This document shows positions 25,795 through 35,400 of a stretch of 64,000 bases of DNA, in pieces. Each line of letters begins with the position of its first letter. Within the stretch, counting starts at the first letter, position 1. Under the pieces are notes generated by a model, which was not told the origin of the DNA, ran no database searches, and saw only the letters and a program-made list of their open reading frames with translations. This stretch comes from Microcoleus sp. bin38.metabat.b11b12b14.051 (GTDB lineage Bacteria; Cyanobacteriota; Cyanobacteriia; Cyanobacteriales; Microcoleaceae), in assembly GCF_013299165.1 (NCBI RefSeq), contig NZ_JAAFKD010000006.1, positions 62,001 to 126,000 on the forward strand, read 5' to 3'. Position numbers and translations under genes: made by a program.

Positions 25795-27363
25795 ATGCAA
25801 AACCCAAAAGGAAAAGTTTATCTAGTCGGAGCGGGGCCCGGAGATTGTAACTTGATGACAGTGCGATCGCAAAAACTGCTATCCCAAGCCGAAGTCTTAA
25901 TCTACGACGCACTCATCGACATCCCGCAACTCGAATTAATCCCAGCAACTTGTCGGAAAATCGAAGTTGGGAAACGCGGCGGCAAACCTTCCACCCAGCA
26001 GCAAGAAATTAACCGCTTGCTGGTAGAACACTGCAAGCTTGGTAAACAAGTTGTACGGCTCAAAAGCGGCGATCCGTTTATTTTTGGTCGATCGAGTTCC
26101 GAAATTCAAGCGTTGATTACAGCGGGCTGCGAGTTTGAACTAATACCCGGAATCTCGTCAGCATTTGCTGCACCTTTATTAGCAGGAATTCCCCTCACAG
26201 ATCCGGTGATGAGCCGCTGTTTTGCGGTGATGAGCGCCCACGAACCGGACGCGCTGGAATGGGAAGCTTTAGTGCGGATAGAAACTTTGGTAATCTTGAT
26301 GGGAGGACGCAATTTAAACGAGATAGTCTGGCAATTACAAAAATACGGACGATCGCCCGAAACTGCGATCGCCATTATCCGAGATTGCGGCCGCCCCGAA
26401 CAGCAAATTTGGATCGGCACCCTCTCCGATATTGTACAGCAAACAATAGGTGAATCTCTATCGCCTTGCGTCATCGTCATTGGAGAAGTAGTTAGATTGC
26501 GCGAATTTTTAATCCAGCCAGAAAGCACAAACATGAGCAATACACCAGCCACTGCTAACGACAGCCAGCCTTTAGCCGGAAAAACGATTTTAGTCACCCG
26601 CGCGGCTTCCCAGTCTGGTCAATTTAGCGATCGACTCCAGCAACTAGGTGCCCGCGCGATCGAAATGCCAGCCTTGGTAATTGGTGAGCCTTCGAGTTGG
26701 GAAGCGTTGGATAGTGCGATCGCCCAAATGGCAAGTTTTCACTGGTTAATTCTCACTTCCCACAACGCCGTAGACTGTTTTTTTCAACGATTGCAAGCCA
26801 AAGGCAAAGACGCGCGCAGCTTGTTTGGCATTAAAATCGCAGTAGTCGGGAAAAAAACCGCAGAGAGTTTGCGATCGCACTCGCTACAACCAGACTTTAT
26901 TCCCCCCAACTTTGTCGCCGATTCCCTAGTCGAAAACTTTCCAGACAATTTGCAAAACTGCAAAATCCTATTTCCCAGAGTAGAAAGTGGCGGTAGAGAA
27001 GTTTTAGTTAAAGAATTCACCGCGAAAGGAGCGCAAGTAATCGAAGTACCAGCTTACCAATCTTGCTGTCCCGAAACCATCGCTCCGATCGCCCTAGCCG
27101 CACTCCAGAATCAAGCCGTAGATATCATCACTTTTGCCAGTTCCAAAACCGTACATAACTTTTGCCACTTGATCAAAACAACTCCCGAATTTTCCTTATC
27201 TCAGGATTGGCTGCAAAGCGTTTGCATCGCCTCCATCGGCCCGGAAACCTCCAAAAGCTGTCAGAGTTTATTGGGTAAGTTAGACGTAGAAGCCACAGAA
27301 TACACCTTAGATGGATTGACTGAGGCGATCGTCCAATGGGCAACAAAACATCAAAATTTGTAA
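25795..27363 (+). CDS. cobA-hemD: fused uroporphyrinogen-III C-methyltransferase / uroporphyrinogen-III synthase
   Basis: 522 residues from ATG 25795, which is preceded by a good GAGGAG; an in-frame ATG 51 bases earlier has none. The CobA/SUMT domain (about 1-245) has KVYLVGAGPGD and GDPFIFGR, the SAM-binding and active-site motifs; it makes precorrin-2 for sirohaem and cobalamin. After a short linker the HemD domain (about 262-522) has GKTILVTRAASQSGQF and FPRVESGGREVL, cyclising hydroxymethylbilane to uroporphyrinogen III for haem and chlorophyll. CobA-HemD fusions occur in several bacterial groups. The fusion couples production and methylation of the branch-point tetrapyrrole. Confidence 0.9.
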   Translation: MQNPKGKVYLVGAGPGDCNLMTVRSQKLLSQAEVLIYDALIDIPQLELIPATCRKIEVGKRGGKPSTQQQEINRLLVEHCKLGKQVVRLKSGDPFIFGRSSSEIQALITAGCEFELIPGISSAFAAPLLAGIPLTDPVMSRCFAVMSAHEPDALEWEALVRIETLVILMGGRNLNEIVWQLQKYGRSPETAIAIIRDCGRPEQQIWIGTLSDIVQQTIGESLSPCVIVIGEVVRLREFLIQPESTNMSNTPATANDSQPLAGKTILVTRAASQSGQFSDRLQQLGARAIEMPALVIGEPSSWEALDSAIAQMASFHWLILTSHNAVDCFFQRLQAKGKDARSLFGIKIAVVGKKTAESLRSHSLQPDFIPPNFVADSLVENFPDNLQNCKILFPRVESGGREVLVKEFTAKGAQVIEVPAYQSCCPETIAPIALAALQNQAVDIITFASSKTVHNFCHLIKTTPEFSLSQDWLQSVCIASIGPETSKSCQSLLGKLDVEATEYTLDGLTEAIVQWATKHQNL

Positions 27364-27409
27364 ATCTAATCTTCAGTCTGCGGAGGTGTTCGCCCAGCGA
27401 AACAAAAAC

Positions 27410-27471
27410 GGTTCGTAGTGCGGACTTTAGTCCGTAGCCAAGCAAGCGGACTGAAGTCCGCACTACAAACC
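27410..27471. repeat. GGACT/AGTCC hairpin repeat
   Basis: GGTTCGTAGTGCGGACT...GTCC, a short loop, GGACTGAAGTCCGCACTAC, AAACC: arms about 24 bases long, nearly perfect. It lies just past the cobA-hemD stop and may act as its transcript-end hairpin, though no T-run follows. Confidence 0.8.
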
Positions 27472-27478
27472 TTACTTG

Positions 27479-27505
27479 TTGCGGTCAATCGACCGGACAT
27501 GATAT
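27479..27505. repeat. dispersed repeat TTGCGGTCAATCGACC, copy 2
   Basis: Second copy of the element at 22834-22861 (GCGGTCAATCGACCGGACAT), again directly beside a GGACT-palindrome hairpin. Confidence 0.7.
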
Positions 27506-27542
27506 AAGTTGTAAAGTGGTTGTAAAATAATTAGAAAAAAAT

Positions 27543-27734
27543 ATGAGCGTAAAAGAACAACTTCTGCAAGAAATCGACCAATTGCCAGAACCCATCCTGA
27601 AAGAAATGCTTGAGGTTCTACTAGAAATCAAAGCAAAAGATCCTGTAAAATCAGAGAAGAGTGATGTTTGGAATGCTTACTTAGCATCTAAAAAAGAACG
27701 AGAGGAGGTTTACCGTCGCCTTGCAAACTCCTAG
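27543..27734 (+). CDS. probable antitoxin (DUF2281-like) of a Doc-type toxin-antitoxin pair
   Basis: A 63-residue, charged protein. The N-terminal VKEQLLQEIDQLPEPILKEM followed by a Leu-rich helix (about 20-31) is the pattern of the small DUF2281-like antitoxin partners common in cyanobacteria. The C-terminal half (WNAYLASKKEREEVYRRLANS) is basic/acidic and likely wraps the toxin. Its last 14 bases overlap the toxin start, implying translational coupling; the toxin's AGGAGG lies inside this gene. Function is inferred from partner and length. Confidence 0.65.
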   Translation: MSVKEQLLQEIDQLPEPILKEMLEVLLEIKAKDPVKSEKSDVWNAYLASKKEREEVYRRLANS

Positions 27735-28113
27735 ATTTATCTCCATAGATGAAGTGCTGGAACTTCATGAAGACCAAATTTCTAGTTTTGGTGGTACTTC
27801 GGGTGTCAGAGATGAAGGATTATTAGAATCAGCTTTAGCTCAACCTCAAGCAACTTTTGGCTGTCAACTTTTGCATCCAACAATTAGCGAACAAGCTGCC
27901 GCCTATCTCTATCACCTAGCAATGAATCATCCTTTTATTGACGGCAATAATAGAACCGCTTTTGCCGTAGCAGATACCTTTTTGCGTTTGAATGGCTGGA
28001 CTCTGAATTTGACGGACGATCGAGCTGATGATTTAGTCATGCAAGTCGCACGGGGAACGATGACTAAAGAAGAACTAAGCACCGAGTTGGAGTCAGGCAT
28101 TGTTGCGTTTTAA
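27721..28113 (+). CDS. doc: Doc/Fic-family toxin (death-on-curing)
   Basis: 130 residues. The Fic-fold motif is HPFIDGNNRTAF (H70-F81), the phosphotransfer/AMPylation loop of Doc proteins (HxFxxGNxR). The N-terminal RFISIDEVLELHEDQI, the RDEGLLESALAQP segment and the E-rich C-terminus fit chromosomal Doc relatives. Phage P1 Doc phosphorylates elongation factor Tu; that activity is family knowledge, not shown here. The start is TTG 27721, 12 bases after an AGGAGG inside the antitoxin gene. No frame damage is seen, so the module may be active. Confidence 0.85.
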   Translation: MQTPRFISIDEVLELHEDQISSFGGTSGVRDEGLLESALAQPQATFGCQLLHPTISEQAAAYLYHLAMNHPFIDGNNRTAFAVADTFLRLNGWTLNLTDDRADDLVMQVARGTMTKEELSTELESGIVAF

Positions 28114-28352
28114 TAAGTAGGATGCATATCCTAGGCAAGGATCTTTAGGGAAACGGCATTCCCCTGTGCGATCGCCAGCCTGACGCACCTTACAACTGAA
28201 TGGGGACACAGGGAATCGCGGAACAAAATAGCGAGTAAAATTATCATTAAACAACAAAGCCGATCGCCCCAAGCGTCAAAACACTAATCAAACTAAACAC
28301 AAACCTCGACTAGCAGCTAACCCCCGCTACCCAACTACAAATTACCCATACC

Positions 28353-29534
28353 ATGAATAGAAATTTTTCTCGTTTCGACACCCTCGCCACCTTGCTAGCA
28401 GGAACCACCGCAGCCTTAACCATAGTCATCAGCCAACCCGCGATCGCCAAAACTCCCCAACAAATCGCCAGTATTGCCGGGCCGCTGACAGTACAAATTA
28501 ACAGTTCCCTAGGAGACGGTTCTGGGGTAATTATTGCCAAAAACGGCAAAACTTACACAGTTTTAACAGTCAATCACGTTGTAGAAAAAGCAGACGTGAA
28601 ATACACCGTTCGCACGTCGATCGGCAAAAACTATCAAGCCACCGCAGTCACCCGCTTGCAAGCAGCCACAACAGACGCCGATTTAGCCGTAGTCAAATTT
28701 GAAAGTCCCGAAGAATATCCAGTGGCGACGATCGCCGATTCCGATCTTGCCGTCATCGGCACTCAAATCTTCGTTTACGGCTATCCCGCTACCGGCGGAC
28801 TTTTCGGCGCCGAACGAGAACCAGAACTGTCTCCCGGACTCGTTACCAGCCGCCCGCGCAACCGCCCGGAAGGTTACAATTTGCGGTATCAAGCAGTAAC
28901 TTGGAGCGGGATGAGCGGCGGGCCAGTGTTCGACTCCGAAGGCCGAGTCATCGGCTTGCACGGACAAGGGGAATTCGGTTTCGCTCAAACCAGTTCCGGC
29001 GAAGTCGCCCCGATTAAAACCGGCTTTAACGCAGCAGTTCCGATCAACACATTTATCGCGAAGCTAGTGGCGGCGGGAATGAACAAATCCGAGTTGAAAG
29101 TAGACAATACTCCCCCAACAGTCGGCCCGGTATCCACCGCCAATCCGCAAGACGCCCAATCCTATTATTTTCGAGGACTTTCTCGCTTAGATCGAGGAGA
29201 TGCTTGGGAGGCGATCGCCGATTTCAACAAAGCACTGGCTTTCAAGCCCAAGAACACCCCAGAATTGCATTTCAATATCGGTAATGCCCGCACGCTAATC
29301 TCCCTCATTCCCGACCCCACCCGCGGTTCCACGGCCATTCAAGCATACACGCAGGCGATCGCAGCCAATCCCGGTTTCGCCGACGCCTACTACAACCGAG
29401 CCTTAGCTTACCTAGCGACAGAAGACAAACCCAAAGCAATTGCCGACTTTCAAAAAGCAGCAGAACTGTACAAGCAAGGTGGCAGAACCAGCGCCTATCA
29501 AGACGCCCTCAACCGCATCAAAACATTGCAGTAA
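28353..29534 (+). CDS. secreted trypsin-like serine protease with C-terminal TPRs
   Basis: 393 residues. The signal peptide is about 1-32 (hydrophobic LATLLAGTTAALTIVIS, then AIAK). The S1-type protease domain (about 35-245) has a visible triad: H75 in TVNHVV, Asp about 108-110 in TDADLAVV, and S188 in WSGMSGGPVF. About three TPR units follow (270-393: QSYYFRGLSRLDRGDAWEAI, ADAYYNRALAYLATEDKPKA). No PDZ domain is present, unlike HtrA/DegP. This protease-TPR layout is frequent in filamentous cyanobacteria; the periplasmic substrate is unknown. The 239-bp spacer before it shows nothing specific. Confidence 0.85.
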   Translation: MNRNFSRFDTLATLLAGTTAALTIVISQPAIAKTPQQIASIAGPLTVQINSSLGDGSGVIIAKNGKTYTVLTVNHVVEKADVKYTVRTSIGKNYQATAVTRLQAATTDADLAVVKFESPEEYPVATIADSDLAVIGTQIFVYGYPATGGLFGAEREPELSPGLVTSRPRNRPEGYNLRYQAVTWSGMSGGPVFDSEGRVIGLHGQGEFGFAQTSSGEVAPIKTGFNAAVPINTFIAKLVAAGMNKSELKVDNTPPTVGPVSTANPQDAQSYYFRGLSRLDRGDAWEAIADFNKALAFKPKNTPELHFNIGNARTLISLIPDPTRGSTAIQAYTQAIAANPGFADAYYNRALAYLATEDKPKAIADFQKAAELYKQGGRTSAYQDALNRIKTLQ

Positions 29535-29545
29535 AATTATAAATC

Positions 29546-29594
29546 TTGAGTAAGAATTTAAAATGTATAATTCATTATAAATTCTTACTCAAGT
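29546..29594. terminator. perfect 15-bp stem palindrome after the protease gene
   Basis: CTTGAGTAAGAATTT (29546-29560) and its exact complement (29580-29594) enclose a loop that can pair further through AATG/CATT. It starts 11 bases after the stop codon. There is no T-run, so it may stabilise the transcript end rather than terminate; a small palindromic insertion is possible. Confidence 0.55.
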
Positions 29595-29619
29595 TCCCAC
29601 CCACAGCAGGTAAATAACA

Positions 29620-30198
29620 ATGACTGCTATCACATTAAATCTCAATTCCATTATTCAAATAACTTCCGAACAGTTTTATCAACTGTGTGAAGAACACCCT
29701 GAATTGAAACTAGAACGCAACGCCAACGGAGAATTAATCGTCATGCCACCAACCGGAGGAGAAACAGGGAAAAGCAACTCAAAATTCAACTTACAGATTG
29801 GACTTTGGAACGAACAAACCGAACTCGGTGAAGCCTTTGATTCCTCCACAGGATTTACTCTTCCCAATAAAGCCGATCGCTCTCCCGATGCGTCTTGGGT
29901 AGAAAAATCCCGCTGGGAAGCTTTGACACCTCAACAAAGAGAAAAATTCATTCCCCTCTGTCCCGATTTTGCTGTGGAAATTCTCTCCCCGACCGACAGC
30001 TTGAAAAAGACTCAGGAAAAAATGCAAGAATATATAGAAAATGGCTGCCGTTTGGGTTGGCTGATTAATCGCAAAAAACGAGAAATTGAAATTTATCGCC
30101 CCGCTCAAGCAGTCGAAGTTTTACAATCTCCTCTCACACTTTCCGGGGAAAACGTTTTGCCGGGGTTTGTTCTGAATTTGCAAAAAATTTGGAATTAG
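29620..30198 (+). CDS. Uma2-family (DUF820) nuclease-like protein
   Basis: 192 residues, typical for this very numerous cyanobacterial family with a PD-(D/E)XK fold. The motifs are MPPTGGETG (about 42-50), RSPDASWV (D90) and PDFAVEILSPTDS (E120), followed by a Lys-rich helix (LKKTQEKMQEYIENG) and LGWLINRKKREIEIYRP. The cellular role is uncertain; Uma2 proteins are often found near mobile or accessory regions. It has its own start, preceded by a short leader without a strong Shine-Dalgarno. Confidence 0.85.
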   Translation: MTAITLNLNSIIQITSEQFYQLCEEHPELKLERNANGELIVMPPTGGETGKSNSKFNLQIGLWNEQTELGEAFDSSTGFTLPNKADRSPDASWVEKSRWEALTPQQREKFIPLCPDFAVEILSPTDSLKKTQEKMQEYIENGCRLGWLINRKKREIEIYRPAQAVEVLQSPLTLSGENVLPGFVLNLQKIWN

Positions 30199-30348
30199 CA
30201 TAAATTAATTATAACTTAGACAATCTTAGGTTCGTAGTGAGGACTTCAGTCCTTCTTAATGCGGACTAAAGTCCTCACTACGAACCTATTTAGTTGTTGA
30301 TAAATCTGAGATAATTGTAAGTGTTCATAAAATTAACTATCGCCAATT

Positions 30349-30429
30349 ATGGTTCAAACGATTCAAGCTAAAAACGCCACATTAGCAGAATTAAAAACAC
30401 TTTTCAATCTACAAGTTGCCACTGAATAA
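30349..30429 (+). pseudogene. 5' fragment 1 of the PD-(D/E)XK gene (26-codon micro-ORF)
   Basis: ATG through MVQTIQAKNATLAELK...VATE, then TAA formed by the start of the next unit. The frame is intact. Confidence 0.85.
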
Positions 30430-30563
30430 CTTAGACTATCTTCGGTTCGTAGTCAGGACTTCAGTCCTTCTTAATGCGGACTAAAGTCCTCACTACGAAC
30501 CTATTTAGTTGTTGATAAATTTGAGATAATTGTAAGTGTTCATAAAATTAACTATCGCCAATT

Positions 30564-30644
30564 ATGGTTCAAACGATTCAAGCTAAAAACGCCACATTAG
30601 CCGAATTAAAAACACTTTTCAATCTACAAGTTGCCACTGAATAA
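30564..30644 (+). pseudogene. 5' fragment 2 of the PD-(D/E)XK gene
   Basis: Same 26-codon frame as fragment 1; codon 10 is GCC (Ala). Stem has CAGG instead of GAGG on one arm. Confidence 0.85.
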
Positions 30645-30778
30645 CTTAGACTATCTTCGGTTCGTAGTCAGGACTTCAGTCCTTCTTAATGCGGACTAAA
30701 GTCCTCACTACGAACCTATTTAGTTGTTGATAAATTTGAGATAATTGTAAGTGTTCATAAAATTAACTATCGCCAATT

Positions 30779-30859
30779 ATGGTTCAAACGATTCAAGCTA
30801 AAAACGTCACATTAGCAGAATTAAAAACACTTTTTAATCTACAAGTTGCCACTGAATAA
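30779..30859 (+). pseudogene. 5' fragment 3 of the PD-(D/E)XK gene
   Basis: Same frame; codon 10 is GTC (Val) as in the intact gene, while the leader is of the GTGTTCATAA type, so it looks like a recombinant of two variants. Confidence 0.85.
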
Positions 30860-30993
30860 CTTAGACTATCTTCGGTTCGTAGTGAGGACTTCAGTCCTTC
30901 TTAATGCGGACTAAAGTCCTCACTACGAACCTATTTAGTTGTTGATAAATCTGAGATAATTGTAAGTATTGATAAAATTAACTATCGCCAATT

Positions 30994-31074
30994 ATGGTTC
31001 AAACAATTCAAGCTAAAAACGTCACATTAGCAGAATTAAAAACACTTTTTAATCTACAAGTTGCCACTGAATAA
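30994..31074 (+). pseudogene. 5' fragment 4 of the PD-(D/E)XK gene
   Basis: Same frame; GTATTGATAA leader and Val codon 10, closest to the intact copy's leader. Confidence 0.85.
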
Positions 31075-31208
31075 CTTAGACTATCTTCGGTTCGTAGTGA
31101 GGACTTCAGTCCTTCTTAATGCGGACTAAAGTCCTCACTACGAACCTATTTAGTTGTTGATAAATCTGAGATAATTGTAAGTATTGATAAAATTAACTAT
31201 CGCCAATT

Positions 31209-31289
31209 ATGGTTCAAACAATTCAAGCTAAAAACGTCACATTAGCAGAATTAAAAACACTTTTTAATCTACAAGTTGCCACTGAATAA
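31209..31289 (+). pseudogene. 5' fragment 5 of the PD-(D/E)XK gene
   Basis: Apparently identical to fragment 4, including the leader. Confidence 0.85.
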
Positions 31290-31423
31290 CTTAGACTATC
31301 TTCGGTTCGTAGTGAGGACTTCAGTCCTTCTTAATGCGGACTAAAGTCCTCACTACGAACCTATTTAGTTGTTGATAAATCTGAGATAATTGTAAGTGTT
31401 CATAAAATTAACTATCGCCAATT

Positions 31424-31504
31424 ATGGTTCAAACGATTCAAGCTAAAAACGCCACATTAGCAGAATTAAAAACACTTTTCAATCTACAAGTTGCCACTGA
31501 ATAA
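31424..31504 (+). pseudogene. 5' fragment 6 of the PD-(D/E)XK gene
   Basis: Same frame, GTGTTCATAA leader and Ala codon 10, like fragment 1, although it lies next to the intact gene. Confidence 0.85.
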
Positions 31505-31638
31505 CTTAGACTATCTTCGGTTCGTAGTGAGGACTTCAGTCCTTCTTAATGCGGACTAAAGTCCTCACTACGAACCTATTTAGTTGTTGATAAATCTGAG
31601 ATAATTGTAAGTATTGATAAAATCAAATATCGTCAATT

Positions 31639-32271
31639 ATGGTTCAAACAATTCAAGCTAAAAACGTCACATTAGCCGAATTAAAAACACTTTTTAACCT
31701 GCAACTTGTCACAGACGACCAGTTTTTTCGAGAATGGCAAGACGAGTTACCCGAAATCACCGATTTTCAGAAACGACAGCTAGATCAGATTAAGGCGGGT
31801 TACTTCAACTTGCTTGAGTATCCGCCGATGCTGGAAAAAACCATCAGTTTGTCGATCGTCTCTCCGCTGTTATTTGCTGGCGAGTTTTACCTGCACCCAT
31901 TTTACATTAAACCGGAAAAATCTGTGGAAATTTCCGCAGAAGATGAAGGCGCAATCATCAAAGGCAGTCTCGACACTTTAGTTTTAAAAGAGCAGTTGTG
32001 GCTGATGGTAATCGAATCGAAACGAGTTTCGTTTTCCATGGAAGCGGGGCTGGCGCAAATCTTAGCTTATATGCTAGCAAACCCCAATCGCGATCGCCCG
32101 AGTTACGGCGCGATCGCTACAGGCGGCAGTTTCATCTTTGTCAAATTAGTCAACGGAGAATCACCGCGATATAGCACATCTAAGGGGTATCTCACTCGCA
32201 ACCCCGGTAACGAACTTTATGATGTACTCCGCATCCTCAAACGCCTGAGTCAAATAGCTGCTAGCAATTAG
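31639..32271 (+). CDS. PD-(D/E)XK-type restriction-endonuclease-like protein
   Basis: 210 residues. The nuclease core is readable: D112 in KGSLDTLV, E126 and K128 in MVIESKRV, and Q140 in GLAQILAYML, the D-ExK-Q pattern of the PD-(D/E)XK superfamily. Such proteins are often labelled type I restriction R-subunit-like in cyanobacteria, but no helicase or methylase partner is present, so a restriction role is unproven. It is the only complete copy downstream of six tandem copies of its leader and 5' end. The N-terminus shared with them is MVQTIQAKNVTLAELKTLFN. Confidence 0.75.
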   Translation: MVQTIQAKNVTLAELKTLFNLQLVTDDQFFREWQDELPEITDFQKRQLDQIKAGYFNLLEYPPMLEKTISLSIVSPLLFAGEFYLHPFYIKPEKSVEISAEDEGAIIKGSLDTLVLKEQLWLMVIESKRVSFSMEAGLAQILAYMLANPNRDRPSYGAIATGGSFIFVKLVNGESPRYSTSKGYLTRNPGNELYDVLRILKRLSQIAASN

Positions 32272-32315
32272 TCATTAGTCTTATCATATCCCAAATCAAC
32301 GACCACAATCAAATT

Positions 32316-32375
32316 GGTTCGTAGTAAGGACTTTAGTCCTCTCTTTTCTGAGGACTAAAGTCCTTACTACGAACC
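32316..32375. repeat. GGACT/AGTCC hairpin repeat between convergent genes
   Basis: GGTTCGTAGTAAGGACTTTA...GTCCT, a short loop, AGGAC...TACTACGAACC: a nearly perfect hairpin between the nuclease-like gene and the convergent CHAT gene. It could serve as a two-way transcript end. Confidence 0.85.
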
Positions 32376-32420
32376 TGAGGTATTAGTCATTAGTCTGTTT
32401 TGCCGATCGCACTCCGAGCC

Positions 32421-32474
32421 CTCTTTTCCCTCTTCCCTCTTCCTTCTTCCTTCTTCCATCTTCCTTCTTCCTTC
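32421..32474. repeat. polypyrimidine tract (CTTCTTCC type)
   Basis: About 54 bases almost free of purines on the plus strand, ending just before the CHAT gene stop. Low complexity; no function is assigned. Confidence 0.7.
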
Positions 32475-32478
32475 AGAA

Positions 32479-35400
32479 TTACCAAGGCGAACCAATCATG
32501 GTAAAAGCAGCCCAATAATAAGGATGCGACAAATTACGATCGCCCCTGGCGGCCAACTCCGGCGGCAAAGGCAGAGCTTGATTATTGCCTGATCGTACCA
32601 AATAACCATCCTGCAACCGCACTTCCCCGCGCAACATCGCCAACTGAGCGAGGCGCAAAGCTTCAGCCTTAATCGGCGCCTCGCGCAACTGCTGGTAAAA
32701 CTCAGTCATCAGCCCCAAAGTACCAGCATCTGACACATACCACAAACTCGCCAAAGCCGATTTTACCCCAGCGTGTACCGCCAATCCCGCAAACCCCAAC
32801 TCTGCCTGTTCGTCTCCCACCGCCGTAGTACACGCACTCAAAACCAACAACTCCACCTGCGGGTTAGATAACTTCAACTCACTCAACTGATTCAACCGCA
32901 ACTTAGTATCCCAAAACTGAATGTAAGAATTTTCGGCACCACCAGGCTGAAAATCGCCATGAGTAGCTAAGTGAATAATTTTGTATTGGGGTTGATTGCG
33001 TTTGTCCTTCAAATTTGCCAAGGTAAAAGCTTCGTTGAGAAAAGACGAACCAGGCCAAATCTTGTCCACAATTGTTGATATTTCCAGCGGCACAGCAGGC
33101 AAAGGATTTTGATCGTATTTTGCCGGAAAATTCGACGCACCCATCGCCAAAACTTCCGAACCCTTAACATCAGCATAGCGAGTATCAGTCAAACTCAAAC
33201 TGGGAATCAACCCCAAACTATACTTTTCTACCAAAAACTGTTTGCCATCAAAAAGAGCAGCCAAAGGCAAAGTTCGCAAACCCGCATCCATCGAAAACAC
33301 CAAGGTATCAATCTTGTTAGCCTCCAATTCTGGTTGCAGCGGTGCAATCAACCACTGGTAAAGTTCCCGGGCAGGTTCCTTGTAATCATCAGCAGTCAAT
33401 CTTCTAGGAGTTCTGACAGCATTAGTGAATTCTTTAGCAACTTGCAGCACCGTCTCGCGGCTTGCCGACACGCTTTTAAACACATTTTTGCCATCTGGCA
33501 ATAACAACACAAGTTCTAAATGATTCTCTTTCGCCCACACGTAAACGATCGCCGGTTTAACCCCAGTCAAGCGACTGACGCTGCTGAGAGTATCTCGGAT
33601 CGTTTGCGGCGTGATTGACTTTTGAACCAGACTGCTGCCAAAGTAACGTTCAAATTCCTGGCCCTGAATTTTTTCTCTTTTCTGCACCGCGTCGATCGGA
33701 CTTATTTGCCCGATCGCGCTCGATCGAGAAATCTCAGGAACCCTGATATTATTGCCGATAGTTTCTGCATTGCTAGCACTTCCTGGCTTCTGTGCAATTG
33801 TGGCAGTGCTGCCGTTTTCTGTCGCCGCTGGAGCGCCCAGATTGTCTTTTAACACCGACGGCGACCCCAACACCAACCCGGTAGTAGTGGCGTTCGAGGG
33901 CGCCTCAACAGTCGCAGCAGCAGCTTCTGAAGCGACATTTGCGGTACTGCTCTTAGGCGCAGACACTGCGGGGGTCTCAGTGACAATTTGTGGAGAATTG
34001 CCCGTAGTTTTTAGTGTCACGGTGGTGGTAGTGGGTGTTGGAATCGGCAGGCCCAGCAGCGGCGCCGAAGTTGTGGTGGTAGAGTTAGATTTCGAGTTTC
34101 CCGTCGCAACACTGCTGGTAGCGCAGTTTCCCGACTGGCAGGCGCTTTGTAGCAGAGTCAGAGAACCCGATCGCACCTGTCCGTCTGTAGAAATGCTGAC
34201 GCTAGAGGCGCGTTCGGCAGCCGTTCCGGTTCCGGCAGCCCGAAACAAGCCCCCAGCCTGGATTGCCACATCGCCGCCGGTATTGCCATTAGCTTTGATC
34301 GAAACAACTTCAACATCTTTCTGCCCGGTAATCTTGCTCGAACCGGCACTTCCCGACTGCGAACCGGAATTGATCACTCCTGCCACGATCTGGCCCGGCG
34401 CCGCGATCGAGATATCTCCGCCGCTTCTGCCGCCAAAAGCATTGACGTTGCCCGCTGCTACCGAACCGGCGCTGCGGATGTTGATATCGCCCGCCGCCCC
34501 GGAAGCCGATCGAGATGAAACCGTACCGACAGAGACGTTACCCAGACTGCTAGTGATGTTAATCCCCGCCGTCGAGGTAACGTCCCCAACAGCCACACTA
34601 CCGCCCAGCAGAGCGATGCTGGCGTTATCAATTCCCACGATCGCACCTGTTCCCACGATCGCACCAGTGCTCTCGGGCGATCGAATCGTCGTCGGATCTT
34701 GAAAAGTCACCGCCGGGGCTGCCGTCGCATTTTGCCCTCGGGTTGCCGCCGGAGCGATCGCGATCGAGCCGCTGCCATCCGCACGCCCGATCGCGATCGA
34801 AGCAAACCCGTTTTGCAGCGAGTTCAATTCCGCGGCAGTCAAGTCCAAAGCCTCAGTTACATCCGCACCGGCCAAGGTAATATTCTGAGACGGAGTTGCC
34901 GGTTGCAGCACCAGATTGCCGTTGCTGGCGATCGAATTCCTGCCGCCCGTCAAGTCAATTTCGTTACCCGTCAGAGTAATATTTCCGCCTGTTTCGGAGC
35001 CTCCAGCTTGGATCGCCCCCGCGGTGACTCCGGCAGTCCCAGTCAGGGTGACGTTGCCCCCGCGATCGCCCTTGGTGTCGATCGCCCCTACCGTCACCGT
35101 ACCCTCAGCGGTAACGCTAATATCACCCGCCCGAGAGCGCACAACTGGGGAAGAATTGACTGAAGTGCTGATGGTGCGGTTAGAAGCCGTGCGTAGCTGA
35201 TTGGTGGTGACATTACCAGTAGTGCTATTGATGCGAATTTCTTGATTGTTGGTAGTGATATTTCCCGTGGCAATATTACCGTCAGCTTTCAGAGTAATTG
35301 AGGCATTATCTGCACCTGTGAGAGAATTTCTAGTAGTAATTGTTCCCAAACCCGTCGGTGATTGAATAATCAGCGGGTCATAAAATGTGACATCGTTAGC

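Larger units (their letters stand above)
30212..31638 (+). repeat. 215-bp tandem array of a gene leader plus 5' coding end (six truncated copies and the leader of the intact gene)
   Basis: Units begin at 30212, 30427, 30642, 30857, 31072, 31287 and 31502, exactly 215 bp apart. Each holds a long hairpin (arms starting GGTTCGTAGTGAGGACTTCA and ending CACTACGAACC), an AT-rich leader, ATG and the first ~24 codons of the PD-(D/E)XK gene. The first six then stop because the next unit starts with TAA; the seventh runs on into the full gene. Copies differ at a few positions (CAGG/GAGG in the stem, GTGTTCATAA/GTATTGATAA in the leader, GCC/GTC codon 10) in mixed combinations, suggesting unequal exchange between copies. 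Confidence 0.95.

Noticed and set aside
22226-31638. CRISPR array
   Set aside because: The arrays are contiguous tandem repeats without unique spacers and there are no cas genes. The only Cas-related protein is TnpB of an insertion element.
33752-34702. Long open frame on the plus strand opposite the TPS-CHAT gene, with several more nearby
   Set aside because: They are antisense to a repetitive, Ala/Thr/Gly-rich gene whose codon bias keeps the complementary frames open; no start signals and no protein-like domains.
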